From Chloroflexota bacterium (GTDB taxonomy: Bacteria; Chloroflexota; Anaerolineae; UBA3071): DNA of 19,942 nt. The stretch spans positions 1 to 19,942 of the forward strand of contig JACNHM010000293.1 of assembly GCA_014383605.1 (NCBI GenBank), in the 5' to 3' direction. Below the pieces are notes generated by a model. The model saw only the letters and a program-made list of their open reading frames with translations. It did no database searches and was not told the DNA's origin. Positions 1 to 7,607 of this stretch are shown in pieces; position 1 is the first letter of the stretch, and the number at the start of each line of letters is the position of its first letter. A program made the translations under genes and the position numbers.

Positions 1-58
1 CCTGCAAGGGGATTATACTGCAAAGGCGGGCAAAACGGAAATCAGAGTTGGTCTATGC

Positions 59-859
59 TCACACGCATCGCGCAGCACGCATCACGTAGTCCGCCAACCC
101 GGCCACGCTCTCCAGCACAACGTCCGGCTGCCAGGGGGAACTGCCCACGTCTTCGCGCCGCGTGACGCCGCTGAGCACCAGCGCGGTGGCCGTGCCGGCC
201 TCGATGCCCATGCGGATGTCGGTCTCCAGCCGGTCGCCCACGACCAGGCATTCCCCGGCCGGCAGCCCCATGTGGGCCAGGCCGGCCTCGATCATCATGG
301 GCGAGGGTTTGCCGGCCACCAGCTCCGGGCGTTTGCCCGTGCATCCTTCGATGGCCCCGATCACCGCGCCCGCGTCGGGGATTTCGCCCTCTGCGACGGG
401 GCAGGAGCGATCGGCGTTGGTGGCCACGAGGCGGGCGCCGCGGCGCAGGGCCTGGAAGGCCATGTTCAGCTTGGCGTAGTCGAAGGTGCGGTCGAAGGCG
501 GCGACGACGAAGTCCACCGGCGCGGAGCCGTCACTGGGGCGCAGACCGAAAGACCGCAGCTCTTCCAGCAGCGGCGGCTCGCCCACGACATAGAGCCGGG
601 CGCCGGGGGCTTCTTGTGCCAGCCAGCGCCCCAGCACGTGACCGGAGGTGAGCACGTCGGCGGGATCGGCGGGGATGCCCAACCGGGTGAGCTTTTCGGC
701 GTAGCGTTCCCGTGGCTGCAGGGGCTTGTTGGAGATGAACATCACGCGGCAGCCGGCCTGGCGCAGGCGGCGCACCGTCTCCGGCGCACCAGGGATGGCC
801 TGTTCCCCCCGGTAGAGCGTGCCGTCCAGATCGAAGATGATGCCGCGCAAGCGAAGCAT
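59..859 (-). CDS. HAD-IIA (NagD-like) sugar/glycerol phosphatase, copy 1
   Basis: A 266-residue cytosolic phosphatase of HAD subfamily IIA. All four HAD motifs are visible: nucleophile and acid/base D10 and D12 in FDLDGT, S43-N44 in motif II, K184 in AGKPS, and D209/D214 in GDRLETD. The cap region between motifs II and III contains the ATNAD signature typical of the NagD/p-nitrophenylphosphatase branch. The ATG is preceded by GGGGGAGA. The family hydrolyses small phosphomonoesters; members include phosphoglycolate and glycerol-3-phosphate phosphatases (for example mycobacterial Rv1692). Given the glycerol-3-phosphate locus upstream on the same strand, G3P dephosphorylation is a reasonable but unproven guess. 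It is the last gene of the minus-strand series, 39 bases after the SDR stop. A second HAD-IIA gene lies at 5836-6714. Confidence 0.85.
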   Translation of the reverse strand: MLRLRGIIFDLDGTLYRGEQAIPGAPETVRRLRQAGCRVMFISNKPLQPRERYAEKLTRLGIPADPADVLTSGHVLGRWLAQEAPGARLYVVGEPPLLEELRSFGLRPSDGSAPVDFVVAAFDRTFDYAKLNMAFQALRRGARLVATNADRSCPVAEGEIPDAGAVIGAIEGCTGKRPELVAGKPSPMMIEAGLAHMGLPAGECLVVGDRLETDIRMGIEAGTATALVLSGVTRREDVGSSPWQPDVVLESVAGLADYVMRAARCV

Positions 860-898
860 GTCTCCCCCAAACGCAATCGCTGATCGGCCGGTCGCGGG

Positions 899-1663
899 CT
901 AGAAGTAGTTGACCGTGATGCCGCCGTCAACCACCAGGTTGGCGCCGTTCACCCAGCTTGACTCGTCGGAGGCCAGATAGATCCCCGCGTAGACGATGTC
1001 CTCGGCCCGGCCAAAGCGGCCCATGGGAATGCGGTTGAGGCGCAGCGCCCGCCTGGCCGGGTCGGACAGGAGTTGGTCGAGCAGGGGGGTGAGGATCGGC
1101 CCCGGGGAGATGGCGTTGCTGCGAATGTTCTGGGGACCAAACTGCACGGCCAGCGAATGGGTGAGGGCGATGACCGCCCCTTTGCTGGCCGTGTAGGCGT
1201 CCTGCGGCACCGTGCAGCCCACCAGGGCCACGAACGAGGCGATGTTGATGATGGAACCGCCGCCGGCACGCAGCAGTGCCGGGATGCCGTGCTGGCAGCA
1301 GAGGGCGATGCCCTTCACGTTCACGTCCAGCACTCGTCGCCACACGTCCTCTTCCATGTCCAGCACCGACTCGTCGCCGTCGGGCATGATGCCGGCGTTG
1401 TTGTAGAGGACGTTGATGGAGCCGAAGGCCTCCTCGCCGGCCGCGATGGCCCGCTGCACGTCGGCAGCCACCGAGACGTCCCCCGGCACGGCGATGGCCT
1501 GGCCGCCGGCCTCCCGCACCATCTGTGCTGTCTCCTCGATGGCCTCGGCGCGGACGTCGTTGATCACGGCCTTGGCCCCTTCCTGGGCGAACATGACCGC
1601 CGCCAGGCGGCCCATGCCGCCGCCAGCGCCGGTGATGAAAGCAACTTTGTTCTGCAAACGCAT
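899..1663 (-). CDS. SDR-family NAD(P)-dependent oxidoreductase
   Basis: A 254-residue classical short-chain dehydrogenase/reductase. The Rossmann motif TGAGGGMG is at residues 11-18, NNAG at 88-91 and N115 in the active-site tetrad. The catalytic Ser is S143 and the YTASK motif supplies Y157 and K161. D36 at the end of the second strand suggests NAD(H) rather than NADP(H). The reading frame stays open further upstream to 1744, but AAGGAGGA nine bases before the ATG at 1663 and the homologous N-terminus (MRLQNKVAFITG) fix the start here. The substrate cannot be read from the sequence; the family covers 3-oxoacyl-ACP reductases, sugar and polyol dehydrogenases. A long hairpin (1701-1761) separates it from the amidotransferase gene before it, so it may be expressed at a different level. 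Confidence 0.9.
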   Translation of the reverse strand: MRLQNKVAFITGAGGGMGRLAAVMFAQEGAKAVINDVRAEAIEETAQMVREAGGQAIAVPGDVSVAADVQRAIAAGEEAFGSINVLYNNAGIMPDGDESVLDMEEDVWRRVLDVNVKGIALCCQHGIPALLRAGGGSIINIASFVALVGCTVPQDAYTASKGAVIALTHSLAVQFGPQNIRSNAISPGPILTPLLDQLLSDPARRALRLNRIPMGRFGRAEDIVYAGIYLASDESSWVNGANLVVDGGITVNYF

Positions 1664-1700
1664 GATGGATGTCCTCCTTGACCGCATGTTTGAAATGCAT

Positions 1701-1761
1701 GTGGTGCGTGACGGGTGATGTGTGAGCGAACGATCACGCTTCACTCGTCACGTTTCACGTT
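1701..1761. repeat. Heptad-phased palindrome (4 x GTGANNN / 4 x TCACNNN)
   Basis: On the plus strand four heptads beginning GTGG, GTGA, GTGA, GTGA (1701-1728) are followed by AACGA and four heptads beginning TCAC (1734-1761). The GTGA and TCAC blocks align so that the whole segment can fold into an imperfect stem of about 25 pairs around the loop 1726-1733. It fills most of the gap between the amidotransferase stop codon (1764-1762) and the SDR start. No U-tract follows on either strand, so it is not an obvious intrinsic terminator. Confidence 0.75.
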
Positions 1762-2628
1762 TTACCGCCTCAGCGACGGCAGCACCAGGTGATCAATCCA
1801 GTTTCTCAGTTCCACTTCCTTAATCTCCGCCGTCAGGATGTCATCGCCGACGTTCAGTTCTTCCCGCAGAGGTTGCGAATCGGGATGGCGATGGAGGTCA
1901 ATCGTCTTGTCCGCCAGCGCGTGTACTTCCGCAGTTTCCTGGAAGAACCCCTCCTTGATCAGCGGTTTGGCTCGCGCTTTGATCAGGCGGGCCATCTCGT
2001 AGAGGTTGTACTCCGGATGATATTGCGTCGCCCAGAAGGTGCCCTTCCCATGTTTGACCTCCAGAGCCTGCACGTGGGTGTGTTCGTTGGTGGCCAGAAG
2101 CGTGGCGCCAGGCGGCAGCCGGGTCACCTCGTCCAGGTGCATGATGAAGCCGTCGAAGCAGCGCGGTTTGCCCACGTAAAGAGGCGATTGCCTTCCCTCC
2201 GCGGTGAGTTGGATGTCCCGGGCCAGGAACCACTCGCGGCCCTTGGGGTTCTTCTTGACCTCGCCGCCGGCGGCTACGGCGGCCATCTGCACACCCCAGC
2301 AACTGCCGTAGCAGGGGACGCCGGCTTCGTAGATGGCCCGCGCCAGATCGATCTGCCGCGTCACCCGCGGGTCATCGTGGTGGTAGATGGTCAGATCGGA
2401 GCCGGTCCAGATGTAGGCGTCGTAGGAGGAGAGGTTGGCGCCCGTGGGCAGCTCCACCCAGGGGTCTGCAGGGAACAGGACATCCACCGTGGCTTTGGGC
2501 ACGTATCGGCGCAGGAAATCGTGGTAGAAGTCGGCGGGATGGCCTACGTCCGAGGCGTCGAAGTTATCGCGACTCGTCTTGGGGTAGCAGTAGAGAATGC
2601 AAATAGCCAGATGAGCGTCAAAGTGCAT
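1762..2628 (-). CDS. Class I glutamine amidotransferase-like protein
   Basis: A 288-residue stand-alone GATase1 domain protein. The nucleophile elbow GSCWGVQ gives C110, and QYHPE gives H204 and E206, completing the Cys-His-Glu triad. The architecture resembles the GMP-synthase-like GATase domains found as free proteins, some of which hydrolyse gamma-glutamyl bonds or act as peptidases. About 80 residues after the triad form a charged tail without a known motif. The frame opens at a GTG at 2643, but that codon lies before the AAGGAGG ribosome-binding site, which sits five bases from the ATG at 2628; the ATG is therefore the start. The AOR stop codon lies 11 bases upstream, directly against this ribosome-binding site, which implies translational coupling. 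No synthetase partner is present, so its substrate is unknown. Confidence 0.82.
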   Translation of the reverse strand: MHFDAHLAICILYCYPKTSRDNFDASDVGHPADFYHDFLRRYVPKATVDVLFPADPWVELPTGANLSSYDAYIWTGSDLTIYHHDDPRVTRQIDLARAIYEAGVPCYGSCWGVQMAAVAAGGEVKKNPKGREWFLARDIQLTAEGRQSPLYVGKPRCFDGFIMHLDEVTRLPPGATLLATNEHTHVQALEVKHGKGTFWATQYHPEYNLYEMARLIKARAKPLIKEGFFQETAEVHALADKTIDLHRHPDSQPLREELNVGDDILTAEIKEVELRNWIDHLVLPSLRR

Positions 2629-2639
2629 CTTGGCCTCCT

Positions 2640-4565
2640 TCACAGTCCCAATTCATCGGCCACCCAGCCGATGCCCAACTCTTCTAGCTTGGCCCGCGTG
2701 GGGTAGCCGGTCTCCGCATCCCAGCCGCACATGCCGTAGTAGGTCTCCAGGGCCTGCTGCCACACCTGGCGGTCTACTGCATAGCCGTCGCTCGACCCAC
2801 CTTGCAGCGGCGCGGTGAAGAACTTCTCCGGCAAGGTGTCCGCCTCCCGGCCGATCCCCTCGCGAGCGTTGAAAGCGCGCATCATGTTCACCCGCCGCTC
2901 GCCCAGCTTCATCAACTCGTAGAGGCTCACCTTCCAGCCGGTGACGGCGCGCAGGGTTTCCACCAACTGATCCGGCCCGTAGAGTTGCCAGCCGGCCGGC
3001 CCAAAGACGAATTGGCAGACGTTGATGCTGTCCATGGCGCTGTAGAAGTGCTGCGTGAGCATGGCGTAGCGCACCATCTCAGCATTGAGGGTCAGGGGCG
3101 GCTGCGGGTCGAGCAGGCTGAGTTGGGCCATCCACTGCGGCGCATCAGCGTAGGCGCCATCGTGCTCGTGCGACTGGTGATCGGCGCCAAAGGGGTTGAC
3201 GGCGTAGATGAGGGCCAGCGTGGGCTTGACCTGAGGCATGTGCGCCGGGGCCTCTTGCTTCTTGGAGGTGATGAGGAAGCGCTCCGTGCCGCGGCCGATG
3301 CGGGCGGCCGCTCGCGCCGAACCTTCCGCCAGCAGGTCGCCGAACCCTTCCCGTTGGGCGATCATCTCCACCATCTGCACCATCGCCGCGGCGTCGCCGT
3401 AGCGCAGCTCGCTGCCGCCGGTGTCCTCCTGGGCGAGCAGGCCGTTCTCGAAGCATTCCATGGCCCAGGCGATGGTCGCACCGCAGGAGATGGTGTCCAG
3501 GCCGTACTTGTTGCACAGTTCGTTGGCCTTGGCCACGGCCAGCAGATCGCTGACGCCGCAGTAGCTACCCAGGGTGGCGATGCTTTCATACTCCGGCCCG
3601 CCGTAGCGCGGGTCAATCTGGTAAGGCCCCTCGCTGACCTCCACCACCCGCTTGCAGCGCACGACGCAAGCGTAGCAGGTGTCCCGCCCCAACCTGTCCT
3701 GCTGGCCCGCCGCGGCACCGCACAGGATGGTATCGTACATGGTGTGGCCATCCAGGGTCTCCCAGCCCTCGAAGACGCCACTGTTGTAGTTGCGGGTGGG
3801 CAATCCCCCCCGCCGATGTTGGGAACTGATGAGGCGGCCGGTGCCGTACTTGCCCAGCGCCGCCACACCCGATTGCGGAAAGTTGGCTGCCCCCCAGCGA
3901 GCCAGCTCGCTCAGCGTCTCTTTGTCTGCCAGGCTGGGGCGCTGCCGGCCGCGCACGGCCACGGCGCGCAGGTTCTTGGAGCCCATCACCGCCCCCATGC
4001 CCGTGCGCCCGTTGGCCCGGTTGCACATGCTGATGAGAGCAGCGAAGCGCACGCCTCTTTCGCCAGCCGGGCCGCATTGCAGCACCTGCACGCGGCCGTC
4101 CCCCAGTTCCTCCTTGATGCTCGCTTCCACCTCGCCGGTCCCCCCCCCCCAGAGATGCCCGGCTTCGCGCAGCTCCGCCTGGCCGTCGTGGATCCAGAGG
4201 TAGACCGGCTGTGGGGCCTGGCCCTTGATCACCACGGCATCGAAGCCGGCGAACTTCAGCTCGGCGGGGAAGAAGCCGCCGGACTGAGAGTCCCCCACGG
4301 CCCCTGTGAGGGGCGATTTAGCAGCAGCGGTCAGGCGGCTCTGGCCGGAGATGGGCGCTCCGGTGATGACGCTCAGCGCCAGCACCAGCACGTTGTCCGG
4401 CCCCAGCGGATCGGCGCCGGCCGGCATCTCCTTGAGCAGATAGTGCAGGGCCAGTCCGCTGCCGCCCATGTAGCGGCGGTAGAACTTCTCTTCCGGCTCC
4501 TCTATCGCCAGCTCGCCTGTGGTGAGGTTGACGTGTAGGATTCTGCCGTTGTATCCGTGTGGCAT
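2640..4565 (-). CDS. Aldehyde:ferredoxin oxidoreductase (AOR) family, tungsten/molybdopterin enzyme
   Basis: A 641-residue member of the AOR family, close to the usual length. The N-terminal domain begins GYNGRILHVNLTTG and carries the family's cofactor-binding features. The [4Fe-4S] ligands are C297, C300 and C304 (CYACVVRC) and the distant C517 (NVCQF), matching the CX2CX3C...C pattern of Pyrococcus AOR. GPEYES and KYGLDTIS are further family hallmarks. Such enzymes oxidise aldehydes to acids with ferredoxin, using a tungsten or molybdenum bis-pterin. The subtype (AOR, FOR, GAPOR or other) cannot be decided by eye. Its start is 28 bases after the DHH stop, with GAGGT before the ATG. An unbroken run of eleven G on the coding strand (4150-4140) encodes a Trp-Gly-Gly-Gly-Thr stretch near residue 140 and keeps the frame here. 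Cofactor-biosynthesis genes are not in the window. Confidence 0.9.
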   Translation of the reverse strand: MPHGYNGRILHVNLTTGELAIEEPEEKFYRRYMGGSGLALHYLLKEMPAGADPLGPDNVLVLALSVITGAPISGQSRLTAAAKSPLTGAVGDSQSGGFFPAELKFAGFDAVVIKGQAPQPVYLWIHDGQAELREAGHLWGGGTGEVEASIKEELGDGRVQVLQCGPAGERGVRFAALISMCNRANGRTGMGAVMGSKNLRAVAVRGRQRPSLADKETLSELARWGAANFPQSGVAALGKYGTGRLISSQHRRGGLPTRNYNSGVFEGWETLDGHTMYDTILCGAAAGQQDRLGRDTCYACVVRCKRVVEVSEGPYQIDPRYGGPEYESIATLGSYCGVSDLLAVAKANELCNKYGLDTISCGATIAWAMECFENGLLAQEDTGGSELRYGDAAAMVQMVEMIAQREGFGDLLAEGSARAAARIGRGTERFLITSKKQEAPAHMPQVKPTLALIYAVNPFGADHQSHEHDGAYADAPQWMAQLSLLDPQPPLTLNAEMVRYAMLTQHFYSAMDSINVCQFVFGPAGWQLYGPDQLVETLRAVTGWKVSLYELMKLGERRVNMMRAFNAREGIGREADTLPEKFFTAPLQGGSSDGYAVDRQVWQQALETYYGMCGWDAETGYPTRAKLEELGIGWVADELGL

Positions 4566-4593
4566 CAGCTACCTCGCTGTGGTCGTACTGCGG

Positions 4594-5814
4594 TCATCGG
4601 GCAGCCACGAGTGCTTCCATCGCCGCCACCAGCTCCGCCTCTCTGCCCACGGAGATCACGGTGGCCGCGGCGTAGTCGTGGCAGGCGTCAATGGAACCAT
4701 CCACCTTCTTGGCCGCTTCCGGAACGAGATAGGCCAGCCCAGGCATCACGCGATCAACGACGATCCTCTTTTCCAGCGCTGAAGGGACACGCATAGAAGC
4801 CTTGTACAACGTCCAGTCAAAGGTGCCCAACTCTGGGACTTCTCCATCCATGGTCTGGAAGCCCACGATGTATTTGTCAGGGTCTACGAAGTCGGCGTCT
4901 CGGATCTCCATGCAGAATTCGCCGATGATCTTGACACCCATGGGGGCGAAATCCTCACCCACCACAAACCATTGGATGTGCTCGGTCTTGTGGAAACCTT
5001 CTTGCTGGAGGCGTCTCAACACCTTATCATAAGCTGCCTTCTTGGTCCGGTTGAGTTCCTCAAGCTTCTCCTGCGCCTCTGGGAAGGGGCCCTCCAGGAG
5101 CATACGCACGGCCAGGGCGGGGCCATTCATGTAGTACCCCGCAGCGCCCAACGTGGTCAGCGACTTGGCGAATGGTTTCATGGGAATCTCGGGAATCTCG
5201 TCCCCAAATCGCGTCAGGAAGTACTGTTCGCGACCATTGACCTCTTCTATGCGCACATGACCTTGGTCTACGGCCTCGATGAGAGCCTGGCGATTGTCTT
5301 CTACCAGGCGTCCCCCGCGCTCGTGGGAATCGCCCACCGCCCCTATCACACCCAGATAGGCCAGATCGCGGTTTCCCGCGTCCAGAACCTGGGCAAAGAG
5401 GTATGCCGCCGTGGCCGCGGAGATGTCCATGTCTCCGGAGAGTCCGTAAAACTCGGTGGTGATGTTCAGCACTTGGGGGTCGGTGGACTCCTCGGGATGG
5501 TGGTGATCCACGATGAGGGTCAGGCGCTGGCCGCGGTTGGCCTCCGAGATCACAGGCGCGCCCTTTCCTCCGAGATCCACGTACATGATGGTGGAGGGAA
5601 ACTGTCTGTGAATGCGTTCGATGATTGGGGGGTGTACACGTTCCAGAGGGATGCGCCGAACCGCAAAGCCCGCCCGCGTCAGGGCCGTCTTCATCACGGC
5701 CGCCGAGGCCAGTCCGTCGGAGTCATTGTGGTGAACGACCGTGACCTCTGAGCTGGTCTCGCGCATGCGTGCTATGCCCTCTTCCACTGCCGAAAGAAAC
5801 TCGGCCTTGCTCAT
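4594..5814 (-). CDS. DHH-family phosphoesterase (archaeal RecJ/NrnA-like)
   Basis: A 406-residue DHH-superfamily phosphoesterase. The metal-binding motifs are all present: D31 and D33 in HHNDSDG, D80 in MYVDLG, D103-H104-H105 in VDHHHP, and D162 in GAVGD. The family cleaves phosphodiester or phosphomonoester bonds in nucleic acids, oligonucleotides or small nucleotides using Mn2+. The C-terminal half (about 190-406) does not show the glycine-rich motif of a typical DHHA1 domain, and the protein is shorter than bacterial RecJ. I therefore read it as one of the small RecJ-like proteins common in archaea and some bacteria, not the recombination nuclease itself. AAGGAGA lies six bases before the ATG. 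It sits between HAD-IIA copy 2 (21-base gap) and the AOR gene (28-base gap), evidently in one operon. The substrate is unknown. Confidence 0.85.
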   Translation of the reverse strand: MSKAEFLSAVEEGIARMRETSSEVTVVHHNDSDGLASAAVMKTALTRAGFAVRRIPLERVHPPIIERIHRQFPSTIMYVDLGGKGAPVISEANRGQRLTLIVDHHHPEESTDPQVLNITTEFYGLSGDMDISAATAAYLFAQVLDAGNRDLAYLGVIGAVGDSHERGGRLVEDNRQALIEAVDQGHVRIEEVNGREQYFLTRFGDEIPEIPMKPFAKSLTTLGAAGYYMNGPALAVRMLLEGPFPEAQEKLEELNRTKKAAYDKVLRRLQQEGFHKTEHIQWFVVGEDFAPMGVKIIGEFCMEIRDADFVDPDKYIVGFQTMDGEVPELGTFDWTLYKASMRVPSALEKRIVVDRVMPGLAYLVPEAAKKVDGSIDACHDYAAATVISVGREAELVAAMEALVAAR

Positions 5815-5835
5815 TGCTGTTCTCCTTGTACTTTG

Positions 5836-6714
5836 CTATTCTGCCTCAAGCATGTCAATGATGGAATCGTAAACGAAGTCCGGGGTGATACCCATCCCTC
5901 GCAGTATGTCCTCTTTCATTGCGCCAGACCGGACGAACACCGTGGCCGTGCCGCTGCGCTGCCCAGCCAACATGTCGGTGTCCATGTCTCCAACGATGAC
6001 ACACTCTTCGGGGGTGAGACCGATGCGCGCCAGGGCTATGCGCACGAGGTGTTTGGAGGGCTTGCCGATCACAGCATCGGGCTGGCGATCCACCATGTAG
6101 CTCAAAGCCCCGATGACCGCCCCAGTCCCGGGAACCACGCCATCCGGCGCGGGGAAGATCCGATCAGGGTTCGTGGCCACGAACTTGGCGTTGGCGTGGT
6201 AGAGGGCCCGCAGAGCCCCGCTGATGCGGGTGACGTTATCCTCGGTGATCCGGCCTGTGCCGTCGAAGGCCGAGCCCACCACCACGTACTCGGCCAGGAA
6301 AGGGTCATCCAGCAGGTCTAGGCCTGCCAGTTCCAGTTCCTTGCGCAGCCCCGGCGCGCCGACCATGTACACCCGGGCCCCAGGGCTCTCTTCCGCCACG
6401 TATTGGGCGGTGGCGTAGGTGGAGAGCACCAGATCGTCTTCTTTGACGGGAATCCCAAACCCTTCGAACTTGCGCAGGTAGTCGGCTCGCGATTTCGTGG
6501 AGTTGTTGGAGATGAAGATCACGCTTTTCCCGCCCCGGCGGAGCCGAGCGAGGGCCTCATCAGCCCGGGGAATGAGGTTGGGGCCGCGACAGATGACCCC
6601 GTCTACGTCGAAAATGAACCCTTTCCGGAAAAGGGGATGGTCCTTTCCCTGGGAACGCATGTGCGAGAGGAGTTCATCCGTTCCCGCGTCAGGGTAGAGG
6701 TTTTTGCTGCTCAC
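5836..6714 (-). CDS. HAD-IIA (NagD-like) phosphatase, copy 2
   Basis: A 292-residue HAD-IIA phosphatase. D36 and D38 lie in FDVDGV, followed by the motif II sequence FISNNST, the GKPS lysine motif and GDMDTD for motif IV. The ATNPD element in the cap region places it in the same NagD/PGP branch as the protein at 59-859, but an extra leader of about 26 residues precedes the first motif. The start is a GTG at 6714: AAGGAGG is seven bases upstream, while the internal Met19 has no comparable site. Compared with copy 1 the motif II context differs (SNNST versus SNKPL), so the two need not share a substrate. Glycerol-3-phosphate or phosphoglycolate are candidate substrates given the neighbouring phosphodiesterases. 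It precedes the DHH gene by 21 bases. Confidence 0.87.
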   Translation of the reverse strand: MSSKNLYPDAGTDELLSHMRSQGKDHPLFRKGFIFDVDGVICRGPNLIPRADEALARLRRGGKSVIFISNNSTKSRADYLRKFEGFGIPVKEDDLVLSTYATAQYVAEESPGARVYMVGAPGLRKELELAGLDLLDDPFLAEYVVVGSAFDGTGRITEDNVTRISGALRALYHANAKFVATNPDRIFPAPDGVVPGTGAVIGALSYMVDRQPDAVIGKPSKHLVRIALARIGLTPEECVIVGDMDTDMLAGQRSGTATVFVRSGAMKEDILRGMGITPDFVYDSIIDMLEAE

Positions 6715-6767
6715 GTCTTAGCCTCCTTAAGGTAGTGTAATACTGACGAATCACTGGCAGAGAGCAT

Positions 6768-7607
6768 CTATCCCGCCAACAATGATGCCAGCAACTGCCG
6801 GTCGGCGATGATCTCTTCAACGGTGCAATTGAACACATTGAGTTCGAAAATCAGACAAGCGTCGGGGCTGGCGGCGATGATGGCGGGCAGAGAAGTGGCA
6901 AGCCGCGTATCGCTCTGGGCCAGAGGCTGGTGGCCATCCCACAGGCCGTCGTTGCCATGAACGTGCGCGTGCCAGATGCTATCCCCCAATGCGGCCACAA
7001 ACGCCTCGGGAGCAAACCCGGCCACATGGGCGTGGCCGATGTCCAGGCACATGCCCACCTGCTCTGCCAGTTCGCCGGCCAGTAGCGCGGCCACCTCTGG
7101 CGGTGCAAGAAGCAAATCCCAGGGCAAGAAGAGATTCTCCACCACCAGCCGCACGCCGCGCGCGGTGGCGTAATCGGCCAGGGCGGGCAGAACCTCCCGC
7201 AATCGGCGGTGGTGACGTGCCCGATCCGCCGCCAATGCCTCCATGGCTGCCCCGTGCAGCGGGTGCCCAGGCGGGGGCGACCAGTCAACGCTGGACTGGC
7301 CCCCGTGCATGACCGCCACGCTGGCACCCCAGCGCGCCGCCAGGTCAACGCCCCGCTTGATCACAGCCAGAGAAGCCTCCCGAATCTCCCTGTTCTTCGC
7401 CGTGGGGGTGATCTGCTCGTACTGGCAGTGGACCGACAGGCGCGGCCGATAACGGGCGACGATCTCGTCCAGTGCTTTCCAATAGCCGGGGGTGTGCTCC
7501 TCCCGGTCGGCTATCTCTATCCACTCGAACCCGGCTTCCAGCAGGACAGGAGCGATGGTCGCCAACCGCTCAGTCGTCGCCGGCGCGTCGAAACCAAATG
7601 TCATCAT
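6768..7607 (-). CDS. Sugar phosphate isomerase/epimerase-like TIM-barrel protein
   Basis: A 279-residue protein of the AP-endonuclease-2/xylose-isomerase-like TIM barrel fold. Likely metal ligands are seen at the expected strand ends: Glu in VVENLF, Asp and His in CLDIGHAHVAG, His in WHAHVHGNDG and Glu near the C-terminus in IFELN. MHGG in the first half is also typical. Members isomerise or epimerise sugars, inositols and keto acids, or act as endonuclease IV; the length and motifs fit the sugar-phosphate isomerase branch better than DNA repair. The ATG overlaps the TGA of the phosphodiesterase gene before it by four bases (ATGA), so the two are translationally coupled. This suggests a role with glycerophosphodiester products, for example a sugar or inositol released from a head group, but the substrate is not readable. 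Confidence 0.82.
   Translation of the reverse strand: MMTFGFDAPATTERLATIAPVLLEAGFEWIEIADREEHTPGYWKALDEIVARYRPRLSVHCQYEQITPTAKNREIREASLAVIKRGVDLAARWGASVAVMHGGQSSVDWSPPPGHPLHGAAMEALAADRARHHRRLREVLPALADYATARGVRLVVENLFLPWDLLLAPPEVAALLAGELAEQVGMCLDIGHAHVAGFAPEAFVAALGDSIWHAHVHGNDGLWDGHQPLAQSDTRLATSLPAIIAASPDACLIFELNVFNCTVEEIIADRQLLASLLAG

Noticed and set aside
899..1744. Longer SDR with 27 extra N-terminal residues
   Set aside because: The extension runs into the heptad palindrome and places the ribosome-binding site inside the gene.
2802..4538. 578-codon plus-strand open frame opposite the AOR gene
   Set aside because: High GC content keeps the antisense frame open; the AOR on the minus strand has all family motifs, and the antisense product has none.
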